Shown piece by piece: positions 16,290 to 24,378 of a stretch of 64,000 bases of DNA (positions are counted from its first letter, which is position 1; each line of letters begins with the position of its first letter). Below the pieces are notes generated by a model. The model had not been told where the DNA came from and did not search any database. It saw only the letters and a list, made by a program, of their open reading frames with translations. This stretch comes from Pseudonocardia sp. HH130630-07 (lineage in GTDB: Bacteria > Actinomycetota > Actinomycetes > Mycobacteriales > Pseudonocardiaceae), in contig NZ_CP013854.1 of NCBI RefSeq assembly GCF_001698125.1, positions 2,170,001-2,234,000 on the forward strand. Direction: 5' to 3'. The translations under genes were made by a program, and so were the position numbers.

Positions 16290-16882
16290 GCGCTCACCCT
16301 CCGGGTGGGGTTGCGGCGGATCACGCGCCGCGCGCCGGTCGCGACGACCGCGCCGAGCGCGGTGCCGGTGGCGACGTCGGTCGGGTAGTGCACGCCGAGG
16401 ACCAGGCGGGACAGCGCCATGAGACCGACCGTCGCGGCCGCGGCGGGCCGGGAACGACGGCCGAGCAGGCCGCCGTAGAGCACGGCGGCCGCGGTCGTGG
16501 ACGTGGCGTGCGAGGACGGGAAGCTCAGCCGGCTCGGGGTGCCGACGAGCACCCGGACCGACGGGTGGTCCGGGCGGCGCCGCCGGACGACGCGCTTGAC
16601 GCCGATCGAGGCGCCGTGGGCGAACGCCACCGCGGCCGCCGAGCCGAGCCACTCCCGGCGCCGCGGACGGTCCAGCGCGGCCCCGGCGAGGCCGATCGCC
16701 AGCCACCCGGCGGCGTGCTCGCCGAACAGCGACATCCCACGGGCGACGGACACCGTCGGCCCGGTGGCGAGCGCGTCCTGCACGGTCGCGAGCACGACGA
16801 TCTCGCCGGTCGGGGGCCCGGCGGGGTCGACGCCCGCGTCGGCGGGCGGTTGCGGACCGGAACGGTCCAGGGTGTCTGCCAC
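16286..16882 (-). CDS. PAP2 phosphatase, probable decaprenyl-phosphoryl-ribose-phosphate phosphatase
   Basis: The GTG at 16882 follows AGGAGG by 10 bp and gives 198 residues. The PAP2 signature is complete: KRVVRRRRP (motif 1), FPSSHATS with the catalytic His (motif 2) and SRLVLGVHYPTDV (motif 3). Several hydrophobic segments make it a membrane phosphatase. Its stop overlaps the ubiA start. In mycobacteria the equivalent Rv3807c is thought to remove the 5-phosphate from the UbiA product, giving decaprenyl-phosphoryl-ribose. The same role is inferred here from family and position. Confidence 0.85.
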   Translation of the reverse strand: MADTLDRSGPQPPADAGVDPAGPPTGEIVVLATVQDALATGPTVSVARGMSLFGEHAAGWLAIGLAGAALDRPRRREWLGSAAAVAFAHGASIGVKRVVRRRRPDHPSVRVLVGTPSRLSFPSSHATSTTAAAVLYGGLLGRRSRPAAAATVGLMALSRLVLGVHYPTDVATGTALGAVVATGARRVIRRNPTRRVSA

Positions 16883-17044
16883 GGGGTGGGGCCCTCCTGG
16901 CGTGCCGCTGGCACCCGGCTCGATCCGGGCGATGACAGCCCGTAATGGTACGCGCGACCGGGTCGCGCCCCGGGATCGGGGCACGTCACGGACCCCGCGA
17001 TGAGCCCCCGGTGAACGGACGGCGACCGGCGGGTGCCGCCGCGG

Positions 17045-17851
17045 TCAGAACCAGCGTTCCAGGACCGCGGCCAGGCCGTCCTCGGTGTTCGGGGCGGCGA
17101 TCTCGTCGGCGAGCACGACCAGGTCCGGGTGCGCGTTGCCCATCGCGACCCCGGTACCGGCCCAGGCCAGCATCTCGCGGTCGTTGGGCATGTCGCCGAA
17201 CGCGATCGTCTCCGCCGCGCCGACGCCCAGCCGGGCCGCGACCTCGGCCAGCCCGGTCGCCTTCGTGATCCCCGGGGCGGAGATCTCCAGCAGCCCCCGT
17301 GGGTGCGAGAACGTGAGGTCGGCGAGCCCCTCGACCTTCGGGGCGAGCGCCTCGAGCATCTGCTCGCTGGTCAGCTCGGGTGCCCGGACGAGTAGCTTCG
17401 TCACCGGCTGGGAGAGCAGCTCCGCGCGGGGGATCGCGTTGCCCTGCTCGCCCCACGCGTCGAGGTACCCGGGCTCGGAGCGGAAGTCGCCGCCCCCGCT
17501 CGCCCGCTCGGCGGCCAGCCCGCACCCCGGGAACAGCTCCGTGGCGAGCCCGGCGACGGTGGCGATCGCGTCCGGTCCGAGGGTGTGCGCGTCCAGCACG
17601 ACGTCCTCGACCACGTCGTAGAGCACCGCCCCGTTCGCGCAGACGGCCAGCCGGACCACACCGGGCGGCAGCTGGGCGACGATCGGCGGGACCCAGCGCG
17701 GCGGCCGGCCGGTCACCAGCACGAAACCGGCTCCGGCGGCGACCGCCCTGGCGACCGCGGCCGCGGTGCGCGGGGTGACGGCGTCGCGGTCGTCGAGCAG
17801 GGTGCCGTCGACGTCGGACGCGACCAACCGGGGCGAGTTCTCGGCGATCAC
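17045..17851 (-). CDS. Cof-type HAD-superfamily hydrolase
   Basis: 268 residues from a GTG start. Motif I ASDVDGTLLDD (about residue 10), motif II LVTGRPPRW, the C2 cap in the middle, the lysine in ISAPGITKATGL and motif IV GDMPNDREML (about residue 220) are all present. These define a Cof/YkrA-like sugar-phosphate or nucleotide phosphatase. It is divergent from a glycosyltransferase gene and upstream of, but separated by 162 bp from, the PAP2-ubiA pair. A similar HAD gene (Rv3813c) lies near the arabinogalactan locus of mycobacteria. The substrate is unknown. Confidence 0.87.
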   Translation of the reverse strand: MIAENSPRLVASDVDGTLLDDRDAVTPRTAAAVARAVAAGAGFVLVTGRPPRWVPPIVAQLPPGVVRLAVCANGAVLYDVVEDVVLDAHTLGPDAIATVAGLATELFPGCGLAAERASGGGDFRSEPGYLDAWGEQGNAIPRAELLSQPVTKLLVRAPELTSEQMLEALAPKVEGLADLTFSHPRGLLEISAPGITKATGLAEVAARLGVGAAETIAFGDMPNDREMLAWAGTGVAMGNAHPDLVVLADEIAAPNTEDGLAAVLERWF

Positions 17852-17907
17852 ACCGCCGAGCGTACGGAACCCCCCCGGGGACGGCCGGGGATGGATATCC
17901 TCGTCGG

Positions 17908-19020
17908 GTGCGTGTTCTGGTGGTCGCGGCCCCGCTGCCGGGACACCTCGCACCGCTGCTCCCCCTCGCGCACGCGCTCTGGGACTCCGGGCACGAGGTC
18001 CTGCTGGCCACCGGCGGTGAGTCGCTGCCGTCCGGCGGTGCCGGGCCGCTGCCGTTCATCGACGTCGCCCGGAACCTACGGGTCGGCAGGCTCGCCGTCC
18101 GCTCGCTCGCCGCGCACCCGGTCACCGCCCGCGCGCAGCTGGCCGGCCGCGGGGGCGACGCCGGGCTCCGCTCGCTGTTCGCCCCGATGAACGAGGAGCT
18201 CACCGACGCACTGATGACGGTGGCCGAGCAGTGGCGGCCGGACGTCGTCGTGCACGAGCCGATGGGCGTCGCCGGGGCGCTCGCCGCGGCCCGGCACGAC
18301 GTGCCGGTCGTGCTGCACGAGAACGGCCTGCTCGACGGCCTCGCCACCACCCGCGCCCTGCTGGACTCGCGGCCCCTGCAGCGTGCCGGTGCCCGGTGGG
18401 GGCTGCGCGGCGTCCCCGCGCCGGCGGTGGTGCTGACGATCGCCCCGGCGAGCCTCGTCGGAGCCCGGGACGCGCTCGCCGTCCGCCCGATGTGGCTGCC
18501 CGGCGGCACCCCGCCGCCCGCGTGGCTGCTGGAGCCCTCGGTCCGCCCGCGGCTGCTCGTGCTGCGCGGCGGGGGGCCGGGGCGCACGGTCGTGCAGACG
18601 TCCGCGGTGCGGGTGGTGCGCGACGGGGAGGGCCCGGACTGCGAGCTCGTGCTGGTGCGGCCGTCCGGCCGGCTCGCCCGCGGCCTCGGCGGCGCGGTCC
18701 GCTCGGTCGGCCGGGTCACCCCGGCCGAGCTGCTGCCCGCCTGCGCCGCCGTGCTGCACGCCGGGAACTCGGCGCACGTGCTGTCCGCGCTCGCCGCCGG
18801 GGTGCCGCAGCTGGCACTGCCCGGCCCCGGCGACCGCAGGCGGAACGCGATGCTGGTGCAGGCGCGCGGGGCCGGCATCGGCGGGCCGGTCACCGGGGAG
18901 GCGTTGCGCCGCCTGGTGCACGACGGCGAGCTGGCCGCCGCGGCCCGCGAGGTCCGCTCGGAGATCGAGGCGATGCCGCCGCCGCAGTCCCGGGTCGACG
19001 TCGTGGCCGCGCTGGCCTGA
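17908..19020 (+). CDS. GT1/macrolide-type glycosyltransferase
   Basis: A 370-residue GT-B protein. The N-terminus VLVVAAPLPGHLAPLLPLAH is the typical UGT/macrolide-GT start, VVVHEPMGVAGALAAARHDVPVV is the middle of the N-domain, and the C-domain has VLHAGNSAHVLSALAAGVPQL, a relative of the HxGxGT nucleotide-sugar loop. Here the usual second Gly is replaced (AGNSAH). The enzyme probably glycosylates a lipid or natural-product acceptor. Copy 1 of the IS5-type element begins 9 bp after its stop. Neither donor nor acceptor can be told from the sequence. Confidence 0.75.
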   Translation: MRVLVVAAPLPGHLAPLLPLAHALWDSGHEVLLATGGESLPSGGAGPLPFIDVARNLRVGRLAVRSLAAHPVTARAQLAGRGGDAGLRSLFAPMNEELTDALMTVAEQWRPDVVVHEPMGVAGALAAARHDVPVVLHENGLLDGLATTRALLDSRPLQRAGARWGLRGVPAPAVVLTIAPASLVGARDALAVRPMWLPGGTPPPAWLLEPSVRPRLLVLRGGGPGRTVVQTSAVRVVRDGEGPDCELVLVRPSGRLARGLGGAVRSVGRVTPAELLPACAAVLHAGNSAHVLSALAAGVPQLALPGPGDRRRNAMLVQARGAGIGGPVTGEALRRLVHDGELAAAAREVRSEIEAMPPPQSRVDVVAALA

Positions 19021-19079
19021 CCGCCGGACCTAGGGCGTGTCTCCCAGATAGGCGGAGCGGGGTGCGCGATGCTTGATCG

Positions 19080-19532
19080 GTGCCGCGTACCGCTGTCCTG
19101 ACTGATGCCCAGTGGGCCCGTCTGGCGCCGCTGTTGCCCTCCTCCGAGGGTCGTCGCGGGTGCCCGTTCCGCGATGACCGCCGGGTGATCGAGGGGATCA
19201 TCTACCGGTATCGGTGCGGGCTTCCCTGGCGCGACGTCCCAGCCGAGTTCGGGCCGTGGCAGACGTTGTGGAAGCGGCACCGCCGCTACAGCGGCGACGG
19301 CACCTGGGACCACATCCTGGCTGCTCTTCTGGTCGAGGCCGACGCCGCCGAGGTGCTCGGGTGGGCGGTCAGCGTGGACTCCACGATCATCCGTGCCCAC
19401 CAGCACGCCGCGACCCTCAAGCGCGACACAGGGGGCCGGATCGAACTACACGAATCTGCTCGCCGAACCAGCAGATCACGCGCTGGGACGGTCCCGCGGA
19501 GGGCTGTCGACGAAGATCCACCAGCTCGTTGA
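19080..19532 (+). CDS. IS5-family transposase, orfA
   Basis: A 150-residue frame with the IS5/IS427 N-terminal domain: LTDAQWARLAPLLP, then RRVIEGIIYRYRCGLPWRDV and WQTLWKRHRRYSGDG, reaching the first catalytic Asp in VSVDSTIIRAHQHA (about residue 104). Homology then leaves this frame at about 19428, where the rest of the transposase continues in the +1 frame (orfB). Residue 31 is Cys here and Arg in copy 2. Confidence 0.88.
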   Translation: MPRTAVLTDAQWARLAPLLPSSEGRRGCPFRDDRRVIEGIIYRYRCGLPWRDVPAEFGPWQTLWKRHRRYSGDGTWDHILAALLVEADAAEVLGWAVSVDSTIIRAHQHAATLKRDTGGRIELHESARRTSRSRAGTVPRRAVDEDPPAR

Positions 19533-19977
19533 CGGGCACGGCCGCCCGCTGGTGGTCCTCCTCGGCCCCGGCCAGGGCGGCGACTCGCCAATGTTTCCGC
19601 ACCTGATGGCGCGCCTGAGCATCGCCCGACCGGGCCCGGGACGACCCCGGACCCGGCCTGAACGCGTGCGCGCGGACAAGGCCTACTCCTCACGCGCGAT
19701 CCGCCGGCACCTGCGCGAGCGCCGGATCATCGCTGTCATTCCGGAGCCCTCTGACCAGCAGGGACACCGCAAACGACGGGGCTCACGCGGTGGCCGACCG
19801 CCCGCATTCGATCCGGTCGACTACCGAAACCGCAACGTCGTCGAGTGCGGGTTCTGCCACGTCAAGCAGTGGCGCGGGCTGGCCACCCGTTACGACAAGC
19901 TCGCCCTGACCTTCCGCGGCGGCGCCGTCCTGAAGGCGATCGTCACCTGGCTCCGCGCATTGGGAGACACACCCTAG
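19393..19977 (+). CDS. IS5-family transposase, orfB
   Basis: This frame holds the remaining DDE core: HALGRSRGGLSTKIH, VLLGPGQGGDSPMF, VRADKAYSSRAIR (second Asp) and RRGSRGGRPPAFD, then NVVECGFCHVKQWRGLATRYDK with the catalytic Glu. The useful part starts at about GAGSNYTNLLAEPADH. Joining orfA to orfB needs +1 frameshifting at ACACAGGGGG; loss of a CA pair in that run is an alternative reading. The stop codon TAG is contributed by the CTAG target copy, not by the element. Confidence 0.85.
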   Translation: MPTSTPRPSSATQGAGSNYTNLLAEPADHALGRSRGGLSTKIHQLVDGHGRPLVVLLGPGQGGDSPMFPHLMARLSIARPGPGRPRTRPERVRADKAYSSRAIRRHLRERRIIAVIPEPSDQQGHRKRRGSRGGRPPAFDPVDYRNRNVVECGFCHVKQWRGLATRYDKLALTFRGGAVLKAIVTWLRALGDTP

Positions 19978-20426
19978 AAGACCGCGACCGCCACGATCAG
20001 GCCCAGCGCGACGTGCGCGGCCGCGACGACCTTCGCCGCCGCGCGCGGGGTGTCGTCCTGGATGACGTCGCCGATGTCGATCCCGGTCACCCACTCCAGC
20101 AGCCGGACGGCCGCGACCTGGGCGATGATCCCGATCAGGCCGAACACCAGCGACGAGATCACGCCCTGCAGCAGCGAGCCGGACGAGCCGTAGATCGCCG
20201 TCACGATGATGAACGCCATCGACACCATGCCGGCCGAGGTGATCGTCACGGCGTTCGGCAGGCCGGCCCGCACCATCTGCGGCAGCTTGCCCGGCGTCGT
20301 CAGGTCGATCGCCCAGAAGCCGACCAGCATCATGATCGTGCCGATGACGGCGTAGAGCAGGATCGCGCCGATGCCACGGCCGAGGAAGCCCCAGTAGGTG
20401 GCGTCGAGCGCCTGGGCGAGGATCAC
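19974..20426 (-). CDS. DUF350 membrane protein (YjfL-like)
   Basis: A 150-residue very hydrophobic protein with four predicted helices, in two similar halves (GAILLYAVIGTIMMLVGFWA and LVFGLIGIIAQVAAV). That is the DUF350 pattern of E. coli YjfL. It is the last gene of a cluster with a YgiC/YjfC-like ATP-grasp protein and a DUF1190-like protein. Its final codons TTC-TAG run into the right-hand CTAG of IS copy 1, so the insertion hit the stop codon and recreated it. Function is unknown. Confidence 0.8.
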   Translation of the reverse strand: MILAQALDATYWGFLGRGIGAILLYAVIGTIMMLVGFWAIDLTTPGKLPQMVRAGLPNAVTITSAGMVSMAFIIVTAIYGSSGSLLQGVISSLVFGLIGIIAQVAAVRLLEWVTGIDIGDVIQDDTPRAAAKVVAAAHVALGLIVAVAVF

Positions 20427-20459
20427 GGGAATTGCCTCCGGTAGTGCGGGGAGCGGGTT

Positions 20460-21626
20460 CTACGAAGCGGGGATGCGGTGCGGGACGAACGCCGCGCCGT
20501 CGTCGGTGATCAGGCCGGCGGTCTCCCGGATGCCCAGCCCGGCGGCGGTGTCGCCGACCAGCCAGGCGCCCAGGACGGGGCGGTAGCCGTCGAACTCGGG
20601 CAGCGGGTCGAACATCTGGTAGACGAAGCCCTCCTCGCCGTAGACGCCGCCGGTGCCGGTCTCGTAGCCGGGGGCAACGATCTGGATGTTCGCGCCCTCC
20701 CGGCCGAGCAGCGGCTTACGGACGTACTCGGTGAGGATGCCCGGGTCCTTCAGCGAGGCGGGGAGCAGGTTGGGGTGCCCCGGGTAGAGCTCCCACAGCA
20801 CGGCGAGCAGCGCCTTGTTCGACAGCAGCGTCTTCCACAGCGGTTCCAGCCACATGGTCTCCGGCAGGCTGCGGCCGACGTGCTTGCCGAAGTCGTCGGA
20901 GAGCATCCACTCCCACGGGTAGAGCTTGAAGACGCCCGACATCGGCGCCTCCTCGAGATCGACGAAGCGGTCCAGCGCGACGTCCCACCCGATGTCCTCG
21001 ATGGACAGCCCGACGGTGTCGATGCCGGCCTCGGCCGCAGCCTCCTGCAGGTACCCGACGGTGATGTGGTCCTCGCCGGAGGAATCGGCGCCGGACCAGG
21101 TGAAGTGCACCTCCGACGACGGCAGTCCCTGCCGGATCTCGCCCCACCGCTCGACCAGCTTCTCGTGCAGCGAGTTCCACTGGTCGTCGCCGGGGTGCAC
21201 GTCCTGCAGCCAGTACCACTGCAGGATCGACGCCTCCAGCAGCGAGGTGGGGGTGTCGGCGTTGTACTCCAGCAGCTTCGCCGGGCCGGAGCCGTCGTAG
21301 CGCAGGTCGAACCGGCCGTAGACGTGCGGGTCGGACCGCTTCCAGGAGTCGGTGACCGCCTGCCAGCACCACTCCGGCAGCGCGAAGTCGGCGAACCGCT
21401 CGGTCGTCACCACGTGGTCGACGGCGGCCAGGCACATCGAGTGCAGGACCTCGACGTCGGCCTCCAGGGAGAGGATCTCGTCCATCTCGAAGACGTAGTG
21501 CACCGACTCGTCCCAGTACGGCCGCTCGCCGCCGGACCCGTCCCGGCCGGGGGTGCCGAAGACCAGACCCTGGTCGGCGACGGTGCGCTGCCAGTCCGGA
21601 CGCGGGGTGCCGCGCTCGCGTCGCAC
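20460..21626 (-). CDS. Glutathionylspermidine synthase-like ATP-grasp protein (YgiC/YjfC type)
   Basis: 388 residues from a GTG start. The protein matches the C-terminal synthetase domain of glutathionylspermidine synthase: RFDLRYDGSGPAKLLEYNAD (about residues 105-124), TPTSLLEASILQWYW, FKLYPWEWMLSDDFG (about residue 233) and VRKPLLGREGANI, the ATP-grasp lysine/glycine loop. Family members ligate an amine to a carboxylate using ATP, but YgiC and YjfC have no proven reaction. Actinobacteria normally make mycothiol rather than glutathione, so glutathionylspermidine is an unlikely product. It lies 3 bp after the DUF1190-like gene and 33 bp before DUF350. Confidence 0.85.
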   Translation of the reverse strand: MRRERGTPRPDWQRTVADQGLVFGTPGRDGSGGERPYWDESVHYVFEMDEILSLEADVEVLHSMCLAAVDHVVTTERFADFALPEWCWQAVTDSWKRSDPHVYGRFDLRYDGSGPAKLLEYNADTPTSLLEASILQWYWLQDVHPGDDQWNSLHEKLVERWGEIRQGLPSSEVHFTWSGADSSGEDHITVGYLQEAAAEAGIDTVGLSIEDIGWDVALDRFVDLEEAPMSGVFKLYPWEWMLSDDFGKHVGRSLPETMWLEPLWKTLLSNKALLAVLWELYPGHPNLLPASLKDPGILTEYVRKPLLGREGANIQIVAPGYETGTGGVYGEEGFVYQMFDPLPEFDGYRPVLGAWLVGDTAAGLGIRETAGLITDDGAAFVPHRIPAS

Positions 21627-21629
21627 GCC

Positions 21630-22391
21630 TCAGCTCCCGCTGGACGAGCCGGAGCCGCCCGAGGACGACGAGCTGGACCCGCCGACCCCGAGCCCGCCGC
21701 GCGAGATCGTGCCGCCGGAGGTACCGCTGCGCACGGTGGTGCCGCTCTTGGACGCCGCGGGCGGCGGGCTGACCGTGCCGCCGGTCGCGACCTGCCCGAC
21801 GCTGCCGGTGCTGCCGTAGTTGTAGTGGTACTGGCGGCCACCGCCACCGAAGAAGATCGGGACGAAGGCGAACCCGCCGCCACCGTCGCTGACCCGGCCC
21901 TCCTGGGACGACCCGGCGCAGTTCTCGTCCGGGACGACGACCTGGTTGTCGTCCACGCACTGCGCGACGATCTCCTCGTCCGGGGACGAGGCGGCGTAGA
22001 CGGCCGCGATCAGGGCGACGACGCCGATCGTGGCGCCGGCACCGATCATCACCCGCTTGGTCGTCTTCGAGCGAGCCTCCTTGAGGCGCACCGCCTCGCG
22101 GTCCGCCCGGATCCGCTGCTCACGGGCCCGCTTCTCGGCCAGCGTGGGCTCGCGCGGCGTGGTGCTGCCGTCCTGCTGGCGCATCCGGCCGCGCGGCGCG
22201 GCGGGCGGCTCCGGTTCCGCGCCCGCGGGCTCGCCGCCGTCCGGCCGGCCGAGCACCGGCGCGCCCGGTTCCGGCGTCCCGTCGTTCCAGGCCGAACCCG
22301 GCGCCCGGTCGACCGGCGTGGGGTCGTCCCCGCCCACCGGTCCGGTCGAGTCGCGCTCCGGCCCGTCGCCGGTGTGCCGTCCGTCGCTCAT
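21630..22391 (-). CDS. DUF1190-like membrane-anchored protein of the YgiC cluster
   Basis: 253 residues. There is a disordered N-terminus (1-75), a charged stretch AEKRAREQRIRADREAVRLK, and one membrane helix (about residues 112-133, GAGATIGVVALIAAVYA). An outer region then has AQCVDDNQVVVPDENCAG with two Cys, an aromatic/Gly patch (FFGGGGRQYHYNYGS), and a Gly/Ser-rich tail ending in repeated Ser. The Gly/aromatic pattern and the position next to the YgiC-like gene recall YgiB/YjfM (DUF1190), but sequence similarity alone is weak. It heads the cluster transcribed towards DUF350. Confidence 0.6.
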   Translation of the reverse strand: MSDGRHTGDGPERDSTGPVGGDDPTPVDRAPGSAWNDGTPEPGAPVLGRPDGGEPAGAEPEPPAAPRGRMRQQDGSTTPREPTLAEKRAREQRIRADREAVRLKEARSKTTKRVMIGAGATIGVVALIAAVYAASSPDEEIVAQCVDDNQVVVPDENCAGSSQEGRVSDGGGGFAFVPIFFGGGGRQYHYNYGSTGSVGQVATGGTVSPPPAASKSGTTVRSGTSGGTISRGGLGVGGSSSSSSGGSGSSSGS

Positions 22392-22631
22392 CGCTGATCA
22401 CCCATCACTGCAGCCCCCCGGGCCGAACCGTACCGAACCGGACGCCCGCCCCGTCGGCGAACGCCCATCTCGATTCGGACGCGGTTCGTCGTACGGCGGC
22501 TCGACGACCGGTCGGGAGGGTCCCGGACCATCGCCGTCACCTGCACGTTCACAGCATGCCGCCGACCGATGGCCGCGCGGAGGACCGGCGGCGCGAGGCG
22601 CGGTCCGGCCGGGCTGCATCATGGGAGGGCC

Positions 22632-23987
22632 ATGGATCCCAGCGCCCCGGCCGGCTCCGACCCCGGCACGCCTGCAGAGACCGGTCCCGAGACGACCGGC
22701 GAGCAGGCCTACGACGGGTACGACGGCCGGTACTCCCGGGCCCCCGGCGCGACGACGGTGCTGTCCCGGCCGGACGACCCGGCCGCCGCACCGGCCGCAC
22801 CGGCCGCGGGCCCCACCTCGCTCACCCCGGTCGCCCCCACCCGTCGCCGGGGCACCACCGCGGGGCCGGGCGGTGGCGGCCTGCGCGGCGCCCGGCGGGT
22901 CGGGGTCGGGATCCTGGTCGGCGCGTTCCTCATGTTCGCCGTGGCGACGGTCGACTCGCTGCTCGGCGCGCAGGTCCCGGTGCTGGGGTCGTTCGCCTCC
23001 TCCGGTGTCCCGACCCGGTCCGAGGAGCCGCCGCCGATGCCCCCGCCGCCGGACACCCCGGGTACCTGCCTGACCTGGAGCCGCAGCGACGCCACCGACA
23101 CGAAGGCCGTCGACTGCAGCCAGCCGCACCTGTTCGAGCAGGCCGGCCGCGTCGTGCTCACCGACCAGCCGGTGTTCCCGCCGGACGCGGCCTGGCAGAA
23201 GCTCGTCGCCGACCGCTGCACCCCGGTCGCCACGAAGTACCTCGGCGAGAAGTTCGACCCGGACGGCAAGTTCCGGGTCGGCGCGCTCAAGCCGTCGGAG
23301 ACCCGGTGGAACGAGGGTGACCGCGGCATGCGCTGCGGCCTGCAGATGGCCTCGCGCAGCGGTTCGATGTTCCCGATCACCGGCAAGGTCGCGGCCCAGG
23401 ACCAGTCCGCGGTGCAGCCGGTCGGCACCTGCCTCGGCATCGACGGGCGCACCGTCGGCGACCCGATCGACTGCGCCTCCCCGCACGCCGTGGAGACCGT
23501 CGGGCTCGTCGACCTCGGTACCGAGTTCAAGGACGCCTGGCCCTCGGTCGAGGACCAGGACAAGTTCCTGCAACCGGCCTGCACCCAGGCCGCCAACGGC
23601 TTCGCCGGCAACGACAAGGTGATCGCCGAGCGGAAGCTCACCGTCTACTGGGGGAACGTGGCCGAGCCGTCCTGGAAGGCCGGCAGCCGCAAGGTCAACT
23701 GCAACATCGGCACCCTGCTGCCGGACGGCAGCGGGTTCGCCTCGATCACCGGTTCGGTGAAGGGGAACCTGGTCGTCGGCGACCAGGCGGCGCCGCCCGC
23801 GCCGAGCGCACCCGGCGCACCCGCCACACCCGGCGCACCGGCCGCCCCCGGGTCGCCGCAGCCCCCGGCCGAGGGCGGGCAGGCCCCGGTCGAGCAGCCG
23901 GAGTCCGACCAGCCCGCCGCGCCGGACTCCGGGGCCGGCGATCCGGACCTGGACGTGCCGCCCGGACTGCCCGGACTCGACGACTGA
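22632..23987 (+). CDS. Septum formation-family membrane-anchored protein
   Basis: The ATG at 22632 has GGGAGG just upstream; 451 residues. A Pro/Gly-rich cytoplasmic N-terminus (1-85) is followed by a single helix (about 92-110). Two outer repeats each begin with a GTCL motif: GTCLTWSRSDATD...VDCSQPHLFEQ and GTCLGIDGRTVGD...IDCASPHAVET. These Cys pairs and the PH motif are the signature of the septum-formation domain (PF13845-type). The C-terminus (about 400-451) is a Pro/Ala-rich tail. It probably acts in cell envelope or division biology; no enzymatic motif is seen. Confidence 0.78.
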   Translation: MDPSAPAGSDPGTPAETGPETTGEQAYDGYDGRYSRAPGATTVLSRPDDPAAAPAAPAAGPTSLTPVAPTRRRGTTAGPGGGGLRGARRVGVGILVGAFLMFAVATVDSLLGAQVPVLGSFASSGVPTRSEEPPPMPPPPDTPGTCLTWSRSDATDTKAVDCSQPHLFEQAGRVVLTDQPVFPPDAAWQKLVADRCTPVATKYLGEKFDPDGKFRVGALKPSETRWNEGDRGMRCGLQMASRSGSMFPITGKVAAQDQSAVQPVGTCLGIDGRTVGDPIDCASPHAVETVGLVDLGTEFKDAWPSVEDQDKFLQPACTQAANGFAGNDKVIAERKLTVYWGNVAEPSWKAGSRKVNCNIGTLLPDGSGFASITGSVKGNLVVGDQAAPPAPSAPGAPATPGAPAAPGSPQPPAEGGQAPVEQPESDQPAAPDSGAGDPDLDVPPGLPGLDD

Positions 23988-23994
23988 GGCCCGG

Positions 23995-24345
23995 ATGCCG
24001 GTGACCATGCCGCCGGACCGGTTCGACGAGCTGGTCGGCGACGCGCTCGATCTCGTGCCCGCCGAGCTGGCCGGGGCGATGGACAACGTCGTCGTGCTGG
24101 TCGAGGACCGCAATCCCGACGAGCCCGACCTGCTCGGCCTCTACGAGGGCGTCGCGCTGACCGAGCGCACGGCGGACTACGCGGGCGAGCTGCCGGACCG
24201 GATCACCGTCTACCGCGACGCGGTCCTGGACTTCTGCTCCGACGAGCGCGAGGTCGTCGACGAGGTCGCGATCACCGTGGTGCACGAGATCGCCCACCAC
24301 TTCGGCATCGCCGAGGAGCGGCTGCACGAGCTCGGCTGGGGCTGA
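23995..24345 (+). CDS. Zincin-like metallopeptidase family protein
   Basis: A 116-residue protein starting 7 bp after the septum-formation gene; ATG 24007 is an alternative start giving MPPDRFDELV. It has the minimal zincin layout of the MMP/DUF1025 family: VYRDAVLDFC, then TVVHEIAHHFGI with the HExxH zinc motif (about residues 96-100) and a downstream acidic residue in RLHELGW. Small size and lack of a signal sequence suggest a cytoplasmic role. Substrates of this family are not known. Confidence 0.88.
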   Translation: MPVTMPPDRFDELVGDALDLVPAELAGAMDNVVVLVEDRNPDEPDLLGLYEGVALTERTADYAGELPDRITVYRDAVLDFCSDEREVVDEVAITVVHEIAHHFGIAEERLHELGWG

Positions 24346-24378
24346 GTGCCCCGGTCACCTCGGTCGCTACGGGTCGAC

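Larger units (their letters stand above)
19030..19977 (+). mobile_element. IS5-family (IS427-like) insertion sequence, copy 1
   Basis: A 940-bp element (19034-19973) flanked by CTAG at 19030-19033 and 19974-19977, the probable target duplication. Terminal inverted repeats start GGCGTGTCTCCCA on the left and GGTGTGTCTCCCA on the right (reverse complement), 12 of 13 identical. It contains two overlapping transposase frames. A second copy at 51332-52279 has the same length; only one difference was noticed (T at 19171 versus C in copy 2). The right CTAG supplies both the orfB stop and the stop of the DUF350 gene on the other strand. Confidence 0.93.
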
